From positions 991,501 to 1,055,500 of the forward strand of contig JANUWF010002121.1 in assembly GCA_026120185.1 (NCBI GenBank): a stretch of 64,000 nt of DNA, read 5' to 3'. This document shows, one piece after another, positions 45,744 through 58,653 of the stretch. The notes below the pieces were generated by a model. It saw only the letters and a program-made list of their open reading frames with translations, did no database searches and had not been told where the DNA came from. Positions within the stretch are counted from its first letter, which is position 1; each line of letters opens with the position of its first letter. A program made the position numbers and the translations under genes. This DNA is from Voacanga thouarsii. Taxonomy: Eukaryota > Streptophyta > Magnoliopsida > Gentianales > Apocynaceae.

Positions 45744-46559
45744 TGAGGAAATATGCCCTTTTAGACTAAGTTTTTTATGTAAAAATTAAATGTTCTAATA
45801 AAAGATTTTATTTTCAAAAATTATTTGTGAATTTACATTTTTATTTGCACACAATTACATTTGGAAAAGACCCATTGTGTTCAAGTAAGTGATGCACGTG
45901 AATAGAAGTTTTTCGCAGTATGGTATGGATCACGGGTTACTTAATACAAAAACTTTTGTCCTTAACCAATTGATGAGAATGGGAATCTCATCATATCCAG
46001 GTTATTATGTTGTGAATTTTAAATGGGAAATGGCTTACCTTTAGCCAGTGAGTAGTCCACTCACTTCATGTCATAAGCGTATTTCAAATACATAGAACAG
46101 GACCTATAGTAGTAGTTTCTTAAAGTAGTATATGGTAGAAACCTAGACTACTACCACTATAGCGTAGACTAGTATTCTACGACTTGAGTATGAGTTGTTG
46201 GTCTAATGAAGCTGGAAGAATATACTTTGATATGCTATAGTTGAGGTTCTATCGTAGGGTCAATATACTTGTATGTAGGGTATGTGTGACTAGTTAGTTA
46301 AGACCAACTTATACAAGATAGTTTTTATACTATATCGCCCCTTGTGGTAGTTTGAATGATCTAAATATCCAAGGCCCTGGGAAACATGACTTTAATGTTT
46401 GCTTTAGGGTAGCTCCCTTGGAAAACGAAAACAATCCAGGAGGTCGTGGATGATTGGACTATAGGCCTAATGATGGTAGATGTCATTTGGAGAGATATTA
46501 GTACACTTTGTCCTCTGTGAATGTACAGCGATGTATAAAAGAGTATTTTAGTCATTACA
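45744..46559 (+). mobile_element. Copia C 3' LTR, first part (interrupted)
   Basis: Starts TGAGGAAATATGCCC. The stretch 46380-46559 aligns with the inverted LTR at 29145-29322. It is split by gypsy-2 and resumes at 58914. No gene is present. Confidence 0.8.
46555..46559 (+). repeat. Target-site duplication of gypsy-2, left
   Basis: TTACA, identical to 58909-58913. Confidence 0.85.
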
Positions 46560-49500
46560 TGTAACACCCCACGACTACGTACCCTAAAAGGGCGGGGATG
46601 TCGCCCCGTCCCGTAAGACAAGGGGTCTTTAGAACGAGGTATAAAATATAAAGGCAATCTCCAAAGGAATCAACTTAGATAAATAAAGAAATACTCTTAT
46701 TACATCAGGCTCAACTTGGAGCAAAATGAAATAAAACAAATATTGTTCAGAAGTATAAACGGCAAAAGTCTCCTAGAACAGCATAGGAAAAATAGCCAAA
46801 GCCTCTACTATCAAGCCCCGCTGCCTCAACACAATCTATCTCCTGAAAACATGATGTAAAACAGTGTGAGAATAAATCTCAGTAAGTCCTGTGTGTGCAC
46901 ATGGTGTTTTGAATAGTACGTGTATGCAAAGTGCAAAACATTTGTAGAAATAATTTGGCAAGTCATAAACAATCTCTTTTCGCAAGGAGTGAGTTTTTCT
47001 CATTGTCACACTTTGTACAAAATAAATCCTCCACTCGAATAAACAGTCATGTCACCACACGTTGGGCTCCATAAGAACAAACTGGCCAAGGCACCACACT
47101 TAGTGCACCTTGTCCGGACCAGATTACCACACGTTGGGCATTCTCATCAAGGTGAGTGTACAACCCACCGGGTGAGATACTCCTCCATCTTTACACCCAA
47201 CAAAACCATCCGGGTGTCCATGCCGGGAATATAAATAATACCATACCAGGTACAAATGCTAGCTCGGACTGGCCTGACCAACCAACACTGTCGCCTTTTC
47301 AAGCAGAGTTCATCTTCTGGAGGTGGCCTCCTGCCAGAAGACTCACGCTAGCCCTCCAAGACTAGTATTGCTAGCCTACCCTTATTGAGTACTCAATGAA
47401 CATATCCGTCAATTCCTGATTCAAAATATTCCCAAACCTTGGCTTTGTACAACGTGGTTTTCTTTAAAAGAGTTTTCTAAAATTTAGAAGAAAGAATAGT
47501 TTTCTTGATAAAATCGTAAGTTTGACAAAACCGTTTAAAGAATAAATATCCACATTTACAACCTAAGCAAACATAGTTTAACAATAGCTTTACAAAGCTT
47601 CACAACATAGACTTACCATCACAACATTTAACAAAACAGTTTATAAAAGGACTTACCATCACAACATTTAATAAAAGAGATTATGCAAGGACTTACTTGA
47701 TGTGCCTCAGATAAACGTGATAAATTCACCGCTTGTTTCCCTTAATTATCCTCCTGATTTAAACCATATAATATCATGATCAGGGTCTCAATTAATTCAA
47801 ACATGCTCTAATCTTATTTATTCTCACAACAATTCGCAATCCTCTATTTAATTCCAAGTAAACTATTCAATCCCCAAAGATCTTATACCACGACCACATG
47901 TTCATCTTGCTAATAAACACCATTAAACATTACTTTCAGCATCAAGGGTGGGTATTCCCTTACCTTGCAACAACCGGGTAATGCAGTCTCGATGCTCCTA
48001 TGGTGATCGTCCCGAGTTCGATTGAGAAGAAGAGAGAAGCTACCTCATTTGCTCCTCTTGACCGAAAATTAAAGAAGAAGATGAAATCAGCCTCTATGGG
48101 GCGTGATTTAGGGGAAGAAAAGGAGAAGAATAGAGGGAAGAAAGGAATCAAGAAGTTGAGATGGTTTTTCCTTACCTTAAGATGTGTTCGATTTTTGGCT
48201 TAGAATAGCTCTTGAGTTTTCAAAAATTTGCAGAGAGAAGTTGCTGAAATTTTCATGTAGAATGGAGAGGGTAGACGGTTGCTATGATTTAGAGTTGGAG
48301 AAGATTGGTTTAGGGTTAGATGGTGATGTTTAGAAAGACTCCTAATTGCTTTAGGTTTCTTGGACAGCAAGGGCGAAATTTCAGCTTCTGATGTGTCTCC
48401 TTGCTGCCGATTTTAGGTGAGTTTAAGGGGAGAGAATAATCAGCAATTTGCTCCCCTAGGCTGACCGGAATAATTCTCAAGAGAAGGGTTGAGTGTGTTC
48501 AGAATTTTGGGCCAAACAAGGAAGAGTTTGTGTGGATGTTCATGACCGAAAAATCCTGTGCAAGCTGTGCGAAAATTCTGTGCAAGAGTGACAATTTTTG
48601 GACTGTTTTGGCTGCTGTTTTTGATGAAATTCCAGAGGAGAAAAGTGTGGTTTTTAGGTGCTGGAATTTGGCTTAATCAACAAAGAGTTTTGGTAGGTTT
48701 TGGAGTGTAAAATTTCGTGTGTTTTGGAGTGCAAAGCTGGACGAGAATTCTGTGCATAAGCTGGGCAAAAATTCAGTGATTTTGCGTGAATAAAATTCTG
48801 GTTTTGTGAAGCTAAGGTAACCTAAATTGATGAGGAGTATTTAGGTGTTTTGAGCTAGGGTTTGAAGAGTTGGATTGTGGCTAAAGATGGCTGGAATTTC
48901 GGACAGCTTGTGTTGATACAAAGCTGCCGAAATTCTGCTAGGATAAGGAAGAAATCCTAGTTGAATTTGGATTGAAATAAAATCTGATTTTATGAAGGAT
49001 TTGGATAAGATTTCCTCTAGTCCTAGAAGAGTTTGGATTGAGCTAAAGGTGCTCCAAGATGGCGGACAACATGTAGAAAATTTTGCAGAATTTTTCCAGC
49101 TTAAGATTTTCGAAAATTCAAGGGAACAAAAGCTGAAAATAAAACTACTTTATCCTTTTCTAAAATCCTTGAACTTAGGAGTTAAATAGAAAGTCTTATT
49201 CCTATAAAAGTGGCGTTTAAACCCAAAGAAGATATCTAAGACTTTAGTTAAAATATTTCTCTAAAACAATTAAATAAATAAAAGGATTATGGCTAAAATT
49301 CTTCAAGAGGTAAAATAAGATTTTTCCCTAATATATTCCCTAACTCTAATATCCATCAAGAAGAGTTTTATACCACTTGAAATTCTGCAAAGTGGCACCT
49401 AAGTAGGGGTTTTCGGCCAAGGCATGAAGAATACTAGAAAAGGAATTCAAAAGAAAGCTTAAGATTTTGAAGAGGTAGGATTCGAACTCGGGTCACCAAA

Positions 49501-49792
49501 GAAAATCACCAACCTCCCCGCTATTCCAAAACAACTCCAATACTAATTTTTCCCACAATCAATTCTCACCACCCTAATACTCATCCTTCCAAATCTTCGA
49601 CCAAACCTCCCTTATCCAAATCTTTAACAACACAACTTTTTCACATCAATTAATTCAAATGCAAGAGCAACGGAAAAATTCACATGCATCCATGCAAATA
49701 AAATAATTCTAAGCTACCACGTAAAATGCAAAATGCTATGCAATGCATGACTTTTCCCCATAGTCAAAGGTGGTTTTGGGTGGGGTATTACA
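46560..49792 (-). repeat. Gypsy-2 3' LTR
   Basis: 3233 bp, with two 40-bp tandem units (47610-47689). No gene is supported. Confidence 0.9.
49477..49538 (-). promoter_or_regulatory. tRNA-like A-box/B-box module in the gypsy-2 3' LTR
   Basis: TGGAATAGCGGGG and GAGTTCGAATCC on the minus strand at the same spacing as in gypsy-1. The T run after the B-box in gypsy-1 is absent here. Confidence 0.45.
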
Positions 49793-49806
49793 TCCCCTCC
49801 CCCTTA
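49793..49806 (-). other. Gypsy-2 polypurine tract
   Basis: TTAAGGGGGAGGGGA on the minus strand, directly before the LTR start TGTAATACCCC. Confidence 0.8.
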
Positions 49807-49826
49807 AGAGAATTTCATCCCGAAAT

Positions 49827-52800
49827 TCAGATTTCATACCCTTCGAGCAAACCCGGATACTTCCGTCTGAACCATTCCTCCGTTTCCTACGTTGCATCTT
49901 ATGCTCCATGATGATCCCAAAGTATCTTCACCATGGGTATCTGCTTGTTCCGAAGCGTCTTAATACTCCGCTCCAAGTTCTTGACGGGTCTCTCCACATA
50001 ATTCAGATTGGGTTGCAACTCCAACGGTTCCTCATTGAGTACATGACTCGGATCGGGGTTGTACCTCTTTAACTGAGAGACATGGAATACATCATGCATC
50101 CCTGTTAGACCATCAGGTAGATCCAATCGGTAGGCAACTGGTCCAATTTTCTCCAATATCAGGAATGGTCCTAAATACCTAGGACTCAACTCTCCCCCCC
50201 TTGGATGTTTCAGGTTTCCTCTACTAGGAGTCAACTTCAAGAATGCACGGTCACCTACTTAGAACTCTAATTCCCTTCTCTTAGTGTCTGCATAACTCTT
50301 CTGTCTGCTTTGCGCTGCCCTTAGCCTTTCCCGAATTAACTTAATCTTGTCCGTCATCTCCTGAATGCATACTTCACCAGTCTTCTTAACGTTCCCTTCT
50401 TCTGTCCATCCCCAGTATATCGGTACTTGGCATTTTCGCCCGTATAGTGCTTCGTACGGTACCATTTCGATCGACGCCTGATAGCTATTGTTATATGCTA
50501 ACTCCGCATGCGATAAAGACTCAATCCATTTATCTTGAAAGTCCAGGATACATGCTCGGAGCATGTCTTCCAGTATCTGAATGACTCTTTCAGATTGACC
50601 GTCTGTTTGCGGATGAGCAGAAGTGCTGAATTTCAGGGTCGTGCCCAAGGACTCCTGAAACTTACCCCAGAACCTTGAAGTGAATCTAGGGTCCCTATCC
50701 GACACAATGCTCGACGGTACACCATGAAACCTTACAATTTCTCGGGTATATGTCTGAGCCAAATTTTCCATCGAGTCCCTTACGTTGACCGGTATGGAGT
50801 GCGCTGTCTTGGTCAATCGGTCCACTACTACCCAGATCGCATCTTTGTGTGACTTGGTCATCGAAAGGCCAGTCACAAAGTCCATGGTCACCTCTTCCCA
50901 TTTCCATTCGAGAATCGGTAACTGTTGCAGTAACCCTGCAGACTTCCTATATTCCATTTTAACCTTCTGGCACGTCAGGCAGGTTGACACATGCTGAACT
51001 ATATCCCTCTTCATTCCAGCCCACCAATATTTCCTCTTCAAGTCTTGGTACATCTTTACCTTCCCAGGGTGTATGGTATATTTGCTCTTGTGCGCTTCGT
51101 CCAGTATCCTCTTCCTTAAGTCTTAGATGTCCGGTACACAAATTTAGCCCCGAAAGTACAATACCCTTTTCTCATCGGTTCGGAAATCGCCTCCTCCTCT
51201 CGCGATCTCTTTCTCCCTGAAAGTTTGAAATTCTGCACTGCCCTGTTGACCTGATACAATTTCCTGGTCCAGATCGGGCTTCAGGGTCAAGTTGCTCATG
51301 CAGATCTTCCCCTCTTGCACTTGCGCCTCCTTCTCCAGGATATCCTGAACTGCCGACACCTCCTGTATTCTCAAGTGTGCCATTTTCACCTTCCGACTTA
51401 GAGTGTCTGCTACCACATTCGCTTTACCCAGATGAAAGTTAATAGGGCACTTATATTCTTCCAGGAACTTCATCCACCTACGCTACCAGAGATTCAAGTC
51501 CTTCTGTGTGAAGATGTACTTCAAACTCTTATGGTCCGTGAAAACCTCGTATTGTGCACCATACAAGTAATGTCGCAATTTCTTCAAGGCGAACACTATA
51601 GCTGCTAGCTCTAGGTCATGCGTGGGATAATTAGCTTCGTGCAACTTTAGCTTCCTAGATGCATAAGCTATGACTTTCTCTTCCTGCATCAGCACAACTC
51701 CTAGTCCTTCCTTAGATGCATCTGTATAGAGTGCATAGGGCTTATCAGCCTCAGGCAGACTCAGCACGGGTGCTGAAATCAACCTCTTCTTAAGTTCTTA
51801 GAAGCTCTTCTCACACTTCTCACTCCAAGCAAAGATGACATCCTTCTTCAACAGTCGTGTCATTGGTGAAGCTAAAGTAGAGAAATTTTTAATGAAACAC
51901 CAATAGTACCCGGCCAACCCAAGGAAACTTCCTATCTCGGTAATGTTCTCCAGTTGTTTCCAATTAGCTATAGCTTCTACCTTAGCAGGGTCCACCTTGG
52001 TCCCCTTCTTGGATATCACGTGACCAAGGAAAGACTCTGAGTTCAGCCAAAACTCACACTTACTGAACTTGGCGTAAAGCTTGAATTCCCTCAGCTTCTC
52101 TAAGACCAACCTTAAGTGCTCCGCGTGGTCCTCCGGATTTTTGGAGTAGATCAAAATGTCATCGATGAATATAACCACGAACTTGTCCAAGTATGGTTGA
52201 AAAATGCGATGCATCAAATCCATGAATACTGCCGATACGTTGGTTACACCGAACGACATTACTACAAATTCGTAATGGCCATACCGCGTGTTGAATGCAG
52301 TCTTAGGAATGTCTTCTTCTTTGATCCTCACCTGATAGTATCCTTGCCGTAGGTCCAATTTTGAAAAGCAAGCAACGCCTTGCAGTTGATCAAACAACTC
52401 ATCGATCAAGGGTAGAGGGTATTTATTCATGATCGTTAGATTGTTCAGTCCCCGATAATCGATACATAGCCTCAAGGTTCCATCTTTCTTCTTGACAAAC
52501 AACACCGGGGCTCCCCACGGTGACGTACTCGGCCGAATGTAACCATTCCTTAGAAATTCCTCCAATTCCTCCTTCAACTCCTTCAACTCTATCGGTTCCA
52601 TCCGGTAGGGGGTTCTGGAAACTGGTTCTGCTCCGGGAATTAGATCCACGGTGAACTCAACTTCCCGTTCAGGGGGTAGGGAAGTGAGCTCCGTAGGGAA
52701 CACATCCGAGAAGTCTTTCACTACCTCCGTACTTTCCAAGGTACACTAGTCCTTCGGTTTGTTTAGGAGATACGCCAAATATCCCATACATCCTTTCTTG

Positions 52801-53220
52801 AGTAACTTCAGGGCTTTCGCTCCAGCAATAAGAAATTTCAGTTCCTTCGTTCGCTTGCTGTTGAATTCAATTACATCCCATCGAGGTCTCACAAACTGCA
52901 CCATCTTGACCTTGCAGTCCACACGAGCTCCGTGTTTCGACAACCAGTCCATGCCTAAGATCAAGTCATAACCGTCCATGGGTAGGATTATAAGGTCGGC
53001 CTCCAGAATCTCCTTCCCAACCTCAACTCCACAACTTCCCATTTTCTTGTCTGCTTCCACTACCTTTCCCAAGGGGGAACTGACTACTAGGGTATAAGGT
53101 AGCTCATTTCCTTCCCAGCCTAGACGTGAAGCACATACTTTACTTATATAAGAGTGTGTGGATCCTGGATCTATCAGAACATTAACAAGACAACCTTGGA
53201 TAGAAAGGTTACCTTCGATC
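49827..53220 (-). pseudogene. Gypsy-2 pol: protease, RT, RNase H, integrase, chromodomain
   Basis: Protease reads LIDPGSTHSYISK (about 53.15 kb). The RT stretch 51798-52739 is open for 313 codons and includes [15 protein letters not shown] and the intact [10 protein letters not shown] (about 52.16 kb). RNase H (51483-51782) has [13 protein letters not shown] and [12 protein letters not shown]. Integrase (50259-51053, open for 264 codons) has CLTCQKVK, MDFVTG, SDRDPRFTS and the glutamate in QSERVIQILED. The chromodomain (about 49830-50000) has a stop after WDHHGA. Other stops are near 52740 (CAG to TAG, compared with gypsy-1), 51796, 51482, 51142, 51125 and 50258. All visible catalytic residues are retained, and the number of breaks is lower than in gypsy-1. 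The pol matches gypsy-1 almost codon for codon. Confidence 0.93.
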
Positions 53221-54406
53221 ACGGAGGTATCCGCTCCGACTTCCTCTCGGCTCAAGGCAAAAACTTTGTCCTTTACTTGGGGCTTCAGGCCTCCCGCTCC
53301 GGCTGGTCCAGCAACAGCGCCTCTATTTCCTCCCATTGGTTGGGCCGGCGCGGTCTGCTCACTCCTTAAGGGTTTGGGGCATACGTTTTTCAAGTGTCCT
53401 GGGTCTCTGTAGTTGAAGCACCTCCTCACACCCCCATTACCCCAGCAGTTTCTTTCGGTGTGGCCCCGTTTCCTACACAGCCGGTAATTCAGGCTGCCTT
53501 GCATTGGTCCTGCTACTGGCACTCGAGGCTGCTTACCCCGTTTTCCCCATGGCATAAAGACCGCAGGTCGCTTATTGCCAGAAGGCCTTATAGGTGGACG
53601 ACTTGGTTGAAAGGGTTAGCTCACCGGTCGGTGCCGATCTTCGTTCTCCATCCGAGAAGCTGCGTCCACCGCGGCAGTGTACGATGTCGACGATGATGGG
53701 GCCAATGCTTTCCTCTACTCTGGCCTAAGCCTTTTCACGAATTGCTGTGTGCGCTTCTGCTCCGTGTCTACCAAGCACTTGCAGTACTTGGATAACTGCA
53801 TGAATCGGGCTGCATATTGGGCCACGGTCATGCCTCCCTGCCTGAGGGTCTAGAATTCGTCCGCCCCCTTCTCAGCCACCTATCGAGGAATGTACTCGGC
53901 CTAGAAAGCCTCCGTAAAACTGTCCCACGTCCATTCCTGCTCCTCCTTATCCAATCACCCCGTACCTACTGCCACCATGCTCGAGACGGTCCCCTCAGCC
54001 GAAAAGCAGCAAACTTCACCATCCTCTCTTCCGAGTACTGCAAGGTAGAGAAGATGTCCTCCATCTGCTCAATCTATTGCTCGGCTTTCTCATCCTTTTC
54101 CACCTCCCCTTGGAATGTGGGAGGCTGGAACTTCAGGAAACGCTCCAGAGCCTCATCCTCTCCCCACGGTGGTTTCCTGGCCACCTTGTCCAGTCTTTCG
54201 GTCAAGTTCTGTAGGATCGAGGCCATCTTGTCGAAAGCCTAACCCATGGTCACATCCCGTGACCTCTCCGAAGCCAATTCCTGCTCGCGTGGCAGGTTCT
54301 CCTCCACGTCGGGGGTGGAACGATGCATCTGCTCAAATTCTGGTGTGGAGGGTGCACTCTCCTGCACCGTTCTACTATGCACAACTGTTCGACGCCGTGG
54401 TGCCAT
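53221..54406 (-). pseudogene. Gypsy-2 gag with two damaged zinc knuckles
   Basis: Starts at MAPRRRTVVHS (54406). The core motif EDIFSTLQYSEERMVKF is present. Both knuckles have lost cysteines: NYRLCRKRGHTERNC lacks the first cysteine and CFNYRDPGHLKNVC the second, so zinc binding would fail. Stops lie near 54240, 54077 (same tryptophan as in gypsy-1 but TAG instead of TGA), 53850, 53717 and 53620. A frameshift lies near 53955, where a small deletion follows the RAWWQ motif. The frame continues into pol without a stop from 53555 to 52746. Confidence 0.9.
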
Positions 54407-54719
54407 CTTAGTCTCATTTGCTCAGGGTTAGTTAGTTACCAAGGGGGAAAAGAATATGCTTAGATGCATGATCAGATGATAGCAATGTACTCATCTAAAA
54501 GAGAATGAGATGATAACGTGCAGAGATAAATCAAGTAATAAACAAAACTCATGCTTGTTATATAAACCATTCTTTGCAGAAAAGAAGGGGTCATCTCATA
54601 CGATAACCTTTTTATTGAAAATAATAAATAGGCCCTATGAGCCACACGCTTCCCTAAAAGAAATAAACAAACAAAAGTATGCAAATCCCAAAGAAAGAAA
54701 AGTAAAAGCTGCTGGTCTT
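54407..54719 (-). other. Gypsy-2 spacer between pre-gag frame and gag
   Basis: 313 bp, no gene seen. Closely similar to 19236-19547. Confidence 0.6.
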
Positions 54720-55412
54720 CTATGTTTGACTCTCCCTAGTTTCAACAGAAGTATCGGAGTTGTCAGAGGCCGGTTCCACAAGCCACCCCACGGAGCTATC
54801 GGGTCTCCCTATGTAGTTCCTCGCGAAACCAACACTCCCACTTGGCTGCCCTGACTCACCCTCTTGGCCTCTCTTGGCTCTCATGGCCGTCTCATAGAGC
54901 TCATCCAATGCTAATCTAACTATACTCTTAGGCACAGGCCTTTCACTCCCCAAGTCAGAGGGATCAACCAACCCCTTTCTCTTTAGCATGGCATCTACGC
55001 CCAGTCCGTATCGGAGTCCACACCCCTTAGGACTCTCTTCCAGCTTCCTCTTTCTCGAACCTACCCCTCCTAGAGCTGACTGCCTAAGGTCTGTCTTTCC
55101 CGGGACAACCTCCATTACCTCCTTATCCTCTCATTCTACCCCAACCATCTCTCCCTTGTTCTCGTCGTCACCCTCATTTTCTAGCTCATCTACCTCTCCC
55201 TCACTCAACTCCGTCATCTCCTCTTCTCCCTCATCTTCCCCTAAGCTCTCGTCGCCCTCTATCTTCGTCTCAACCCCCAGGTCGTCTAGTACTGATGGCT
55301 CACACACTCTCTCTGAATCAGACGCGGGTAGATCAGCTACGGGTAGTGGGGCAGGTGGATTCCCGCAGCCAGCGGGCCAGTCTCTGACAGCCGATACAAC
55401 TCTTTTGACCAT
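54720..55412 (-). pseudogene. Gypsy-2 pre-gag reading frame (unknown protein), one in-frame stop
   Basis: A 231-codon frame between PBS and gag, from MVKRVVSAVRDWPAGCGNPP (55412) to a stop at 54720. It is interrupted by a single TGA near 55125 where gypsy-1 has GGA. The N-terminal third is very acidic (EGDESLGEDEGEEEMTEL). The rest carries a basic patch (GSRKRKLEESPKG) and a conserved ending (GRPDSSVGWLVEPASDN). I recognise no fold, signal peptide or membrane segment. Reading phase is kept over the whole length between two diverged copies apart from the listed breaks, which argues for a real protein; a chance open frame opposite GC-rich sequence is the alternative. It is separated from gag by 313 bp with stops, so it would be a separate cistron. 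Confidence 0.6.
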
Positions 55413-55501
55413 CCTATAAATAAAAGATAAAAATTATCACCATATCAGAATACTAAAGAAAATAGAACCCCATAACTCAAGTAATTGCCTAAACTAGTTT
55501 T

Positions 55502-55509
55502 TGATACCA
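55502..55509 (-). other. Gypsy-2 primer binding site
   Basis: TGGTATCA on the minus strand, two bases after the LTR end. The next bases (AAAAAC) have diverged from the initiator-tRNA type. Confidence 0.6.
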
Positions 55510-57521
55510 CTTGTAACACCCCACGACTACGTACCCTAAAAGGGCGGGGATGGCGCCCCGTCCCGTAAGACAAGGGGTCTTTAGAACGAGGTATAAAATA
55601 TAAAGGCAATCTCCAAAGGAATCAACTTAGATAAATAAAGAAATACTCTTATTACATCAGGCTCAACTTGGAGCAAAATGAAATAAAACAAATATTGTTC
55701 AGAAGTATAAACGGCAAAAGTCTCCTAGAACAGCATAGGAAAAATAGCCAAAGCCTCTACTATCAAGCCCCGCTGCCTCAACACAATCTATCTCCTGAAA
55801 ACATGATGTAAAACAGTGTGAGAATAAATCTCAGTAAGTCCTGTGTGTGCACATGGTGTTTTGAATAGTACGTGTATGCAAAGTGCAAAACATTTGTAGA
55901 AATAATTTGCAAGTCATAAACAATCTCTTTTCGCAATGAGTGAGTTTTTCTCATTGTCACACTTTGTACAAAATAAATCCTCCACTCGAATAAACAGTCA
56001 TGTCACCACACGTTGGGCTCCATAAGAACAAACTGGCCAAGGCACCACACTTAGTGCACCTTGTCCGGACCAGATTACCACACGTTGGGCATTCTGATCA
56101 AGGTGAGTGTACAACCCACCGGGTGAGATACTCCTCAATCTCTACACCCAAGAAAACCATCCGGGTGTCCATGCCGGGAATATAAATAATACCATACCAG
56201 GTACAAATGCTAGCTCGGACTGGCCTGACCAACCAACTCTGTCGCCTTTTCAAGTGGAGTTCATCTTCTGGAGGTGGCCTCCTACCAAAAGACTCACGCT
56301 AGCCCTCCAAGACTGGTATTACTAGCCTACCCTTATTGAGTACTCAATGAACATATCCGTCAATTCCTGATTCAAAATATTCCCAAACCTTGGCTTTGTA
56401 CAACGTGGTTTTCTTTAAAAGAGTTTTCTAAAAATTTAGAAGAAAAAATAGTTTTCCTGATAAAATCATTAGTTTGACAAAACCGTTTAAAGAATAAATA
56501 TCCACGTTTACAACACAAGCAAACATAGTTTAATAATAGCTTTACAAAGCTTCACAGCATAGACTTACCATCACAACATTTAACAAAACAGTTTATAAAA
56601 GGACTTACCATCACAACATTTAATAAAAGAGTTTATGCAGGGACTTACTTGATGTGCCTCAGATAAACGTGATAAATTCACCGCTTGCTTCCCTTAATTA
56701 TCCTCCTGATCTAAACCATATAATATCATGATCAGGGTCTCAATTAATTCAAACAATCTCATTTATTCCCACAACAATTTGCAATCTCCTGTTTAATTCC
56801 AAGTAAACTATTCAATCCCCAAAGATCTTATACCATCACTACATGTTCGTCTCGCTAATAAACACCATTAAACATTACTTTCGGCATCAAGGGTGGGTAT
56901 TCCCTTACCTTGCAACAACCGGGTAATGCAGTCTCGATGCTCCTATGGTGATCGTCCCGAGTTCGATTGAGAAGAAGAGAGAAGCTACCTCATTTGCTCC
57001 TCTTGACCGAAAAATAAAGAAGAAGATGAAATCAGCCTTTATGGGGCGTGATTTAGGGGAAGAAATGGAGAAGAATAGATGGAAGATAGGAATCAAGAAG
57101 TTGAGATGATTTTTGCTTACCTTAAGGTGTGTCGATTTTTGGCTTAGAATAGCTCTTGAGTTTTCAAAAATTTGCAGAGAGAAGTTGCTGAAATTTTCGT
57201 GTAGAATGGAGAGGGTAGATGGTTGCTATGATTTAGAGTTGGAGAAGATTGGTTTAGGGTTAGATGGTGATGTTTAGAAAGACTCCTAATGGCTTTAGGT
57301 TTCTTGGACAGCAAGAGAGAAATTTCAGCTTATGATGTGTCTCCTTGCTATCGATTTTAGGTGAGTTTAAGGGGAGAGAATAAGCTGCAATTTTCTCCCC
57401 TAGGCTGAGCAAAATAATGCTCAAGAGAAGGGTTGAGTGTGTTCAGAATTTTGGGTCAAACAAGGAAGAGTTTGTGTGGATGTTGATGACTGAAAAATCC
57501 TGTGCAAGCTGTGCGAAAATT

Positions 57522-57865
57522 CTGTGCAAGAGTGGCGATTTTTGGACTGTTTTGGCTGCTGTTTTTGACGAAATTCTAGAGGAGAAAAGTGTGGTTTTTA
57601 GGTGCTGGAATTTGGCTTAATCAACAAAGAGTTTTGGTAGGTTTTGGAGTGCAAAATTTCGTGTGTTTTGGAGTGCAAAGCTGGACGAAAATTCTGTGCA
57701 AGGGTGGCGATTTTTGGACTGTTTTGGCTGCTGTTTTTGACGAAATTCCAGAGGAGAAAAGTGTGGTTTTTAGGTGCTGGAATTTGGCTTAATCAACAAA
57801 GAGTTTTGGTAGGTTTTGGAGTGCAAAATTTCGTGTGTTTTGGAGTGCAAAGCTGGACAAAAATT
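57522..57865. repeat. 172-bp direct tandem duplication in the gypsy-2 5' LTR
   Basis: CTGTGCAAG(A/G)GTGGCGATT begins at 57522 and 57694, and the next CTGTGCA is at 57866. The two units differ at only a few sites. The partner LTR has one unit (from about 48577). Confidence 0.9.
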
Positions 57866-58592
57866 CTGTGCATAAGCTGGGCAAAAATTCAGTGATTTTG
57901 CGTGAATAAAATTCTAGTTTTGTGAAGCTAAGGTAACCTGAATTGATGAGGAGTATTTAGGTGTTTTGAGCTAGGGTTTGAAGAGTTGGATTGTGGCTAA
58001 AGTTGGTTGGAATTTCGGACAGCTTGTGTTGATACAAAGCTGCCGAAATTCTGCTAGGATAAGGAAGAAATCCTAGTTGAATTTGGATTGAAATAAAATC
58101 TGGATTTATCAGGGATTTGGATAAGATTTCCTCTAGTCCTAGAAGAGTTTGGATTGAGCTAAAGGTGCTCCAAGGTGGCAGACAAAATCTAGAAAAATTT
58201 CCAGAATTTTTCCAGCTTAAGGTTTTCGTAAATTCAAGGGAACAAAAGCTGAAAATAAAATAACTTTATCCTTATCTAAAATCCTTGAACTTAGGAGTTA
58301 AATATAGAGTCTTATTCCTATAAAAGTGGAGTTTAAACCCAAAGAAGATATCTAAGACTTTAGTTAAAATATTTCTCTAAAATAATTAAATAAATAAAAG
58401 GATTATGGCTAAAATTCTTGAAGAGGTAAAATAAGATTTTTCCCTAATATATTCCCTAACTCTAATATTCATCAAGAAGAGTTTTATACCACTTGAAATT
58501 CTTCAAAATGGCACCTAAGTAGGGGTTTTCGGCCAAGGCATGAAGAATACTAGAAAAGGCATTCAAAAGAAAGCTTAAGATTTTGAAGAGAT

Positions 58593-58653
58593 AGGATTCG
58601 AACTCGGGTCACCAAAGGAAATCACCAACCTCCCCGCTATTCCAAAACAACTC
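58593..58653 (-). promoter_or_regulatory. tRNA-like A-box/B-box module in the gypsy-2 5' LTR
   Basis: TGGAATAGCGGGG and GAGTTCGAATCC on the minus strand, as in 49477-49538. Confidence 0.45.

Noticed and set aside
54988..55419. 143-codon serine-rich plus-strand frame
   Set aside because: It is antisense to the acidic pre-gag frame; runs of GAG/GAA codons read as CTC/TTC, producing a false Ser/Pro-rich protein.
57417..57895. Three overlapping repeated frames suggesting a small repeat protein
   Set aside because: They are a by-product of the 172-bp tandem duplication in the gypsy-2 LTR.
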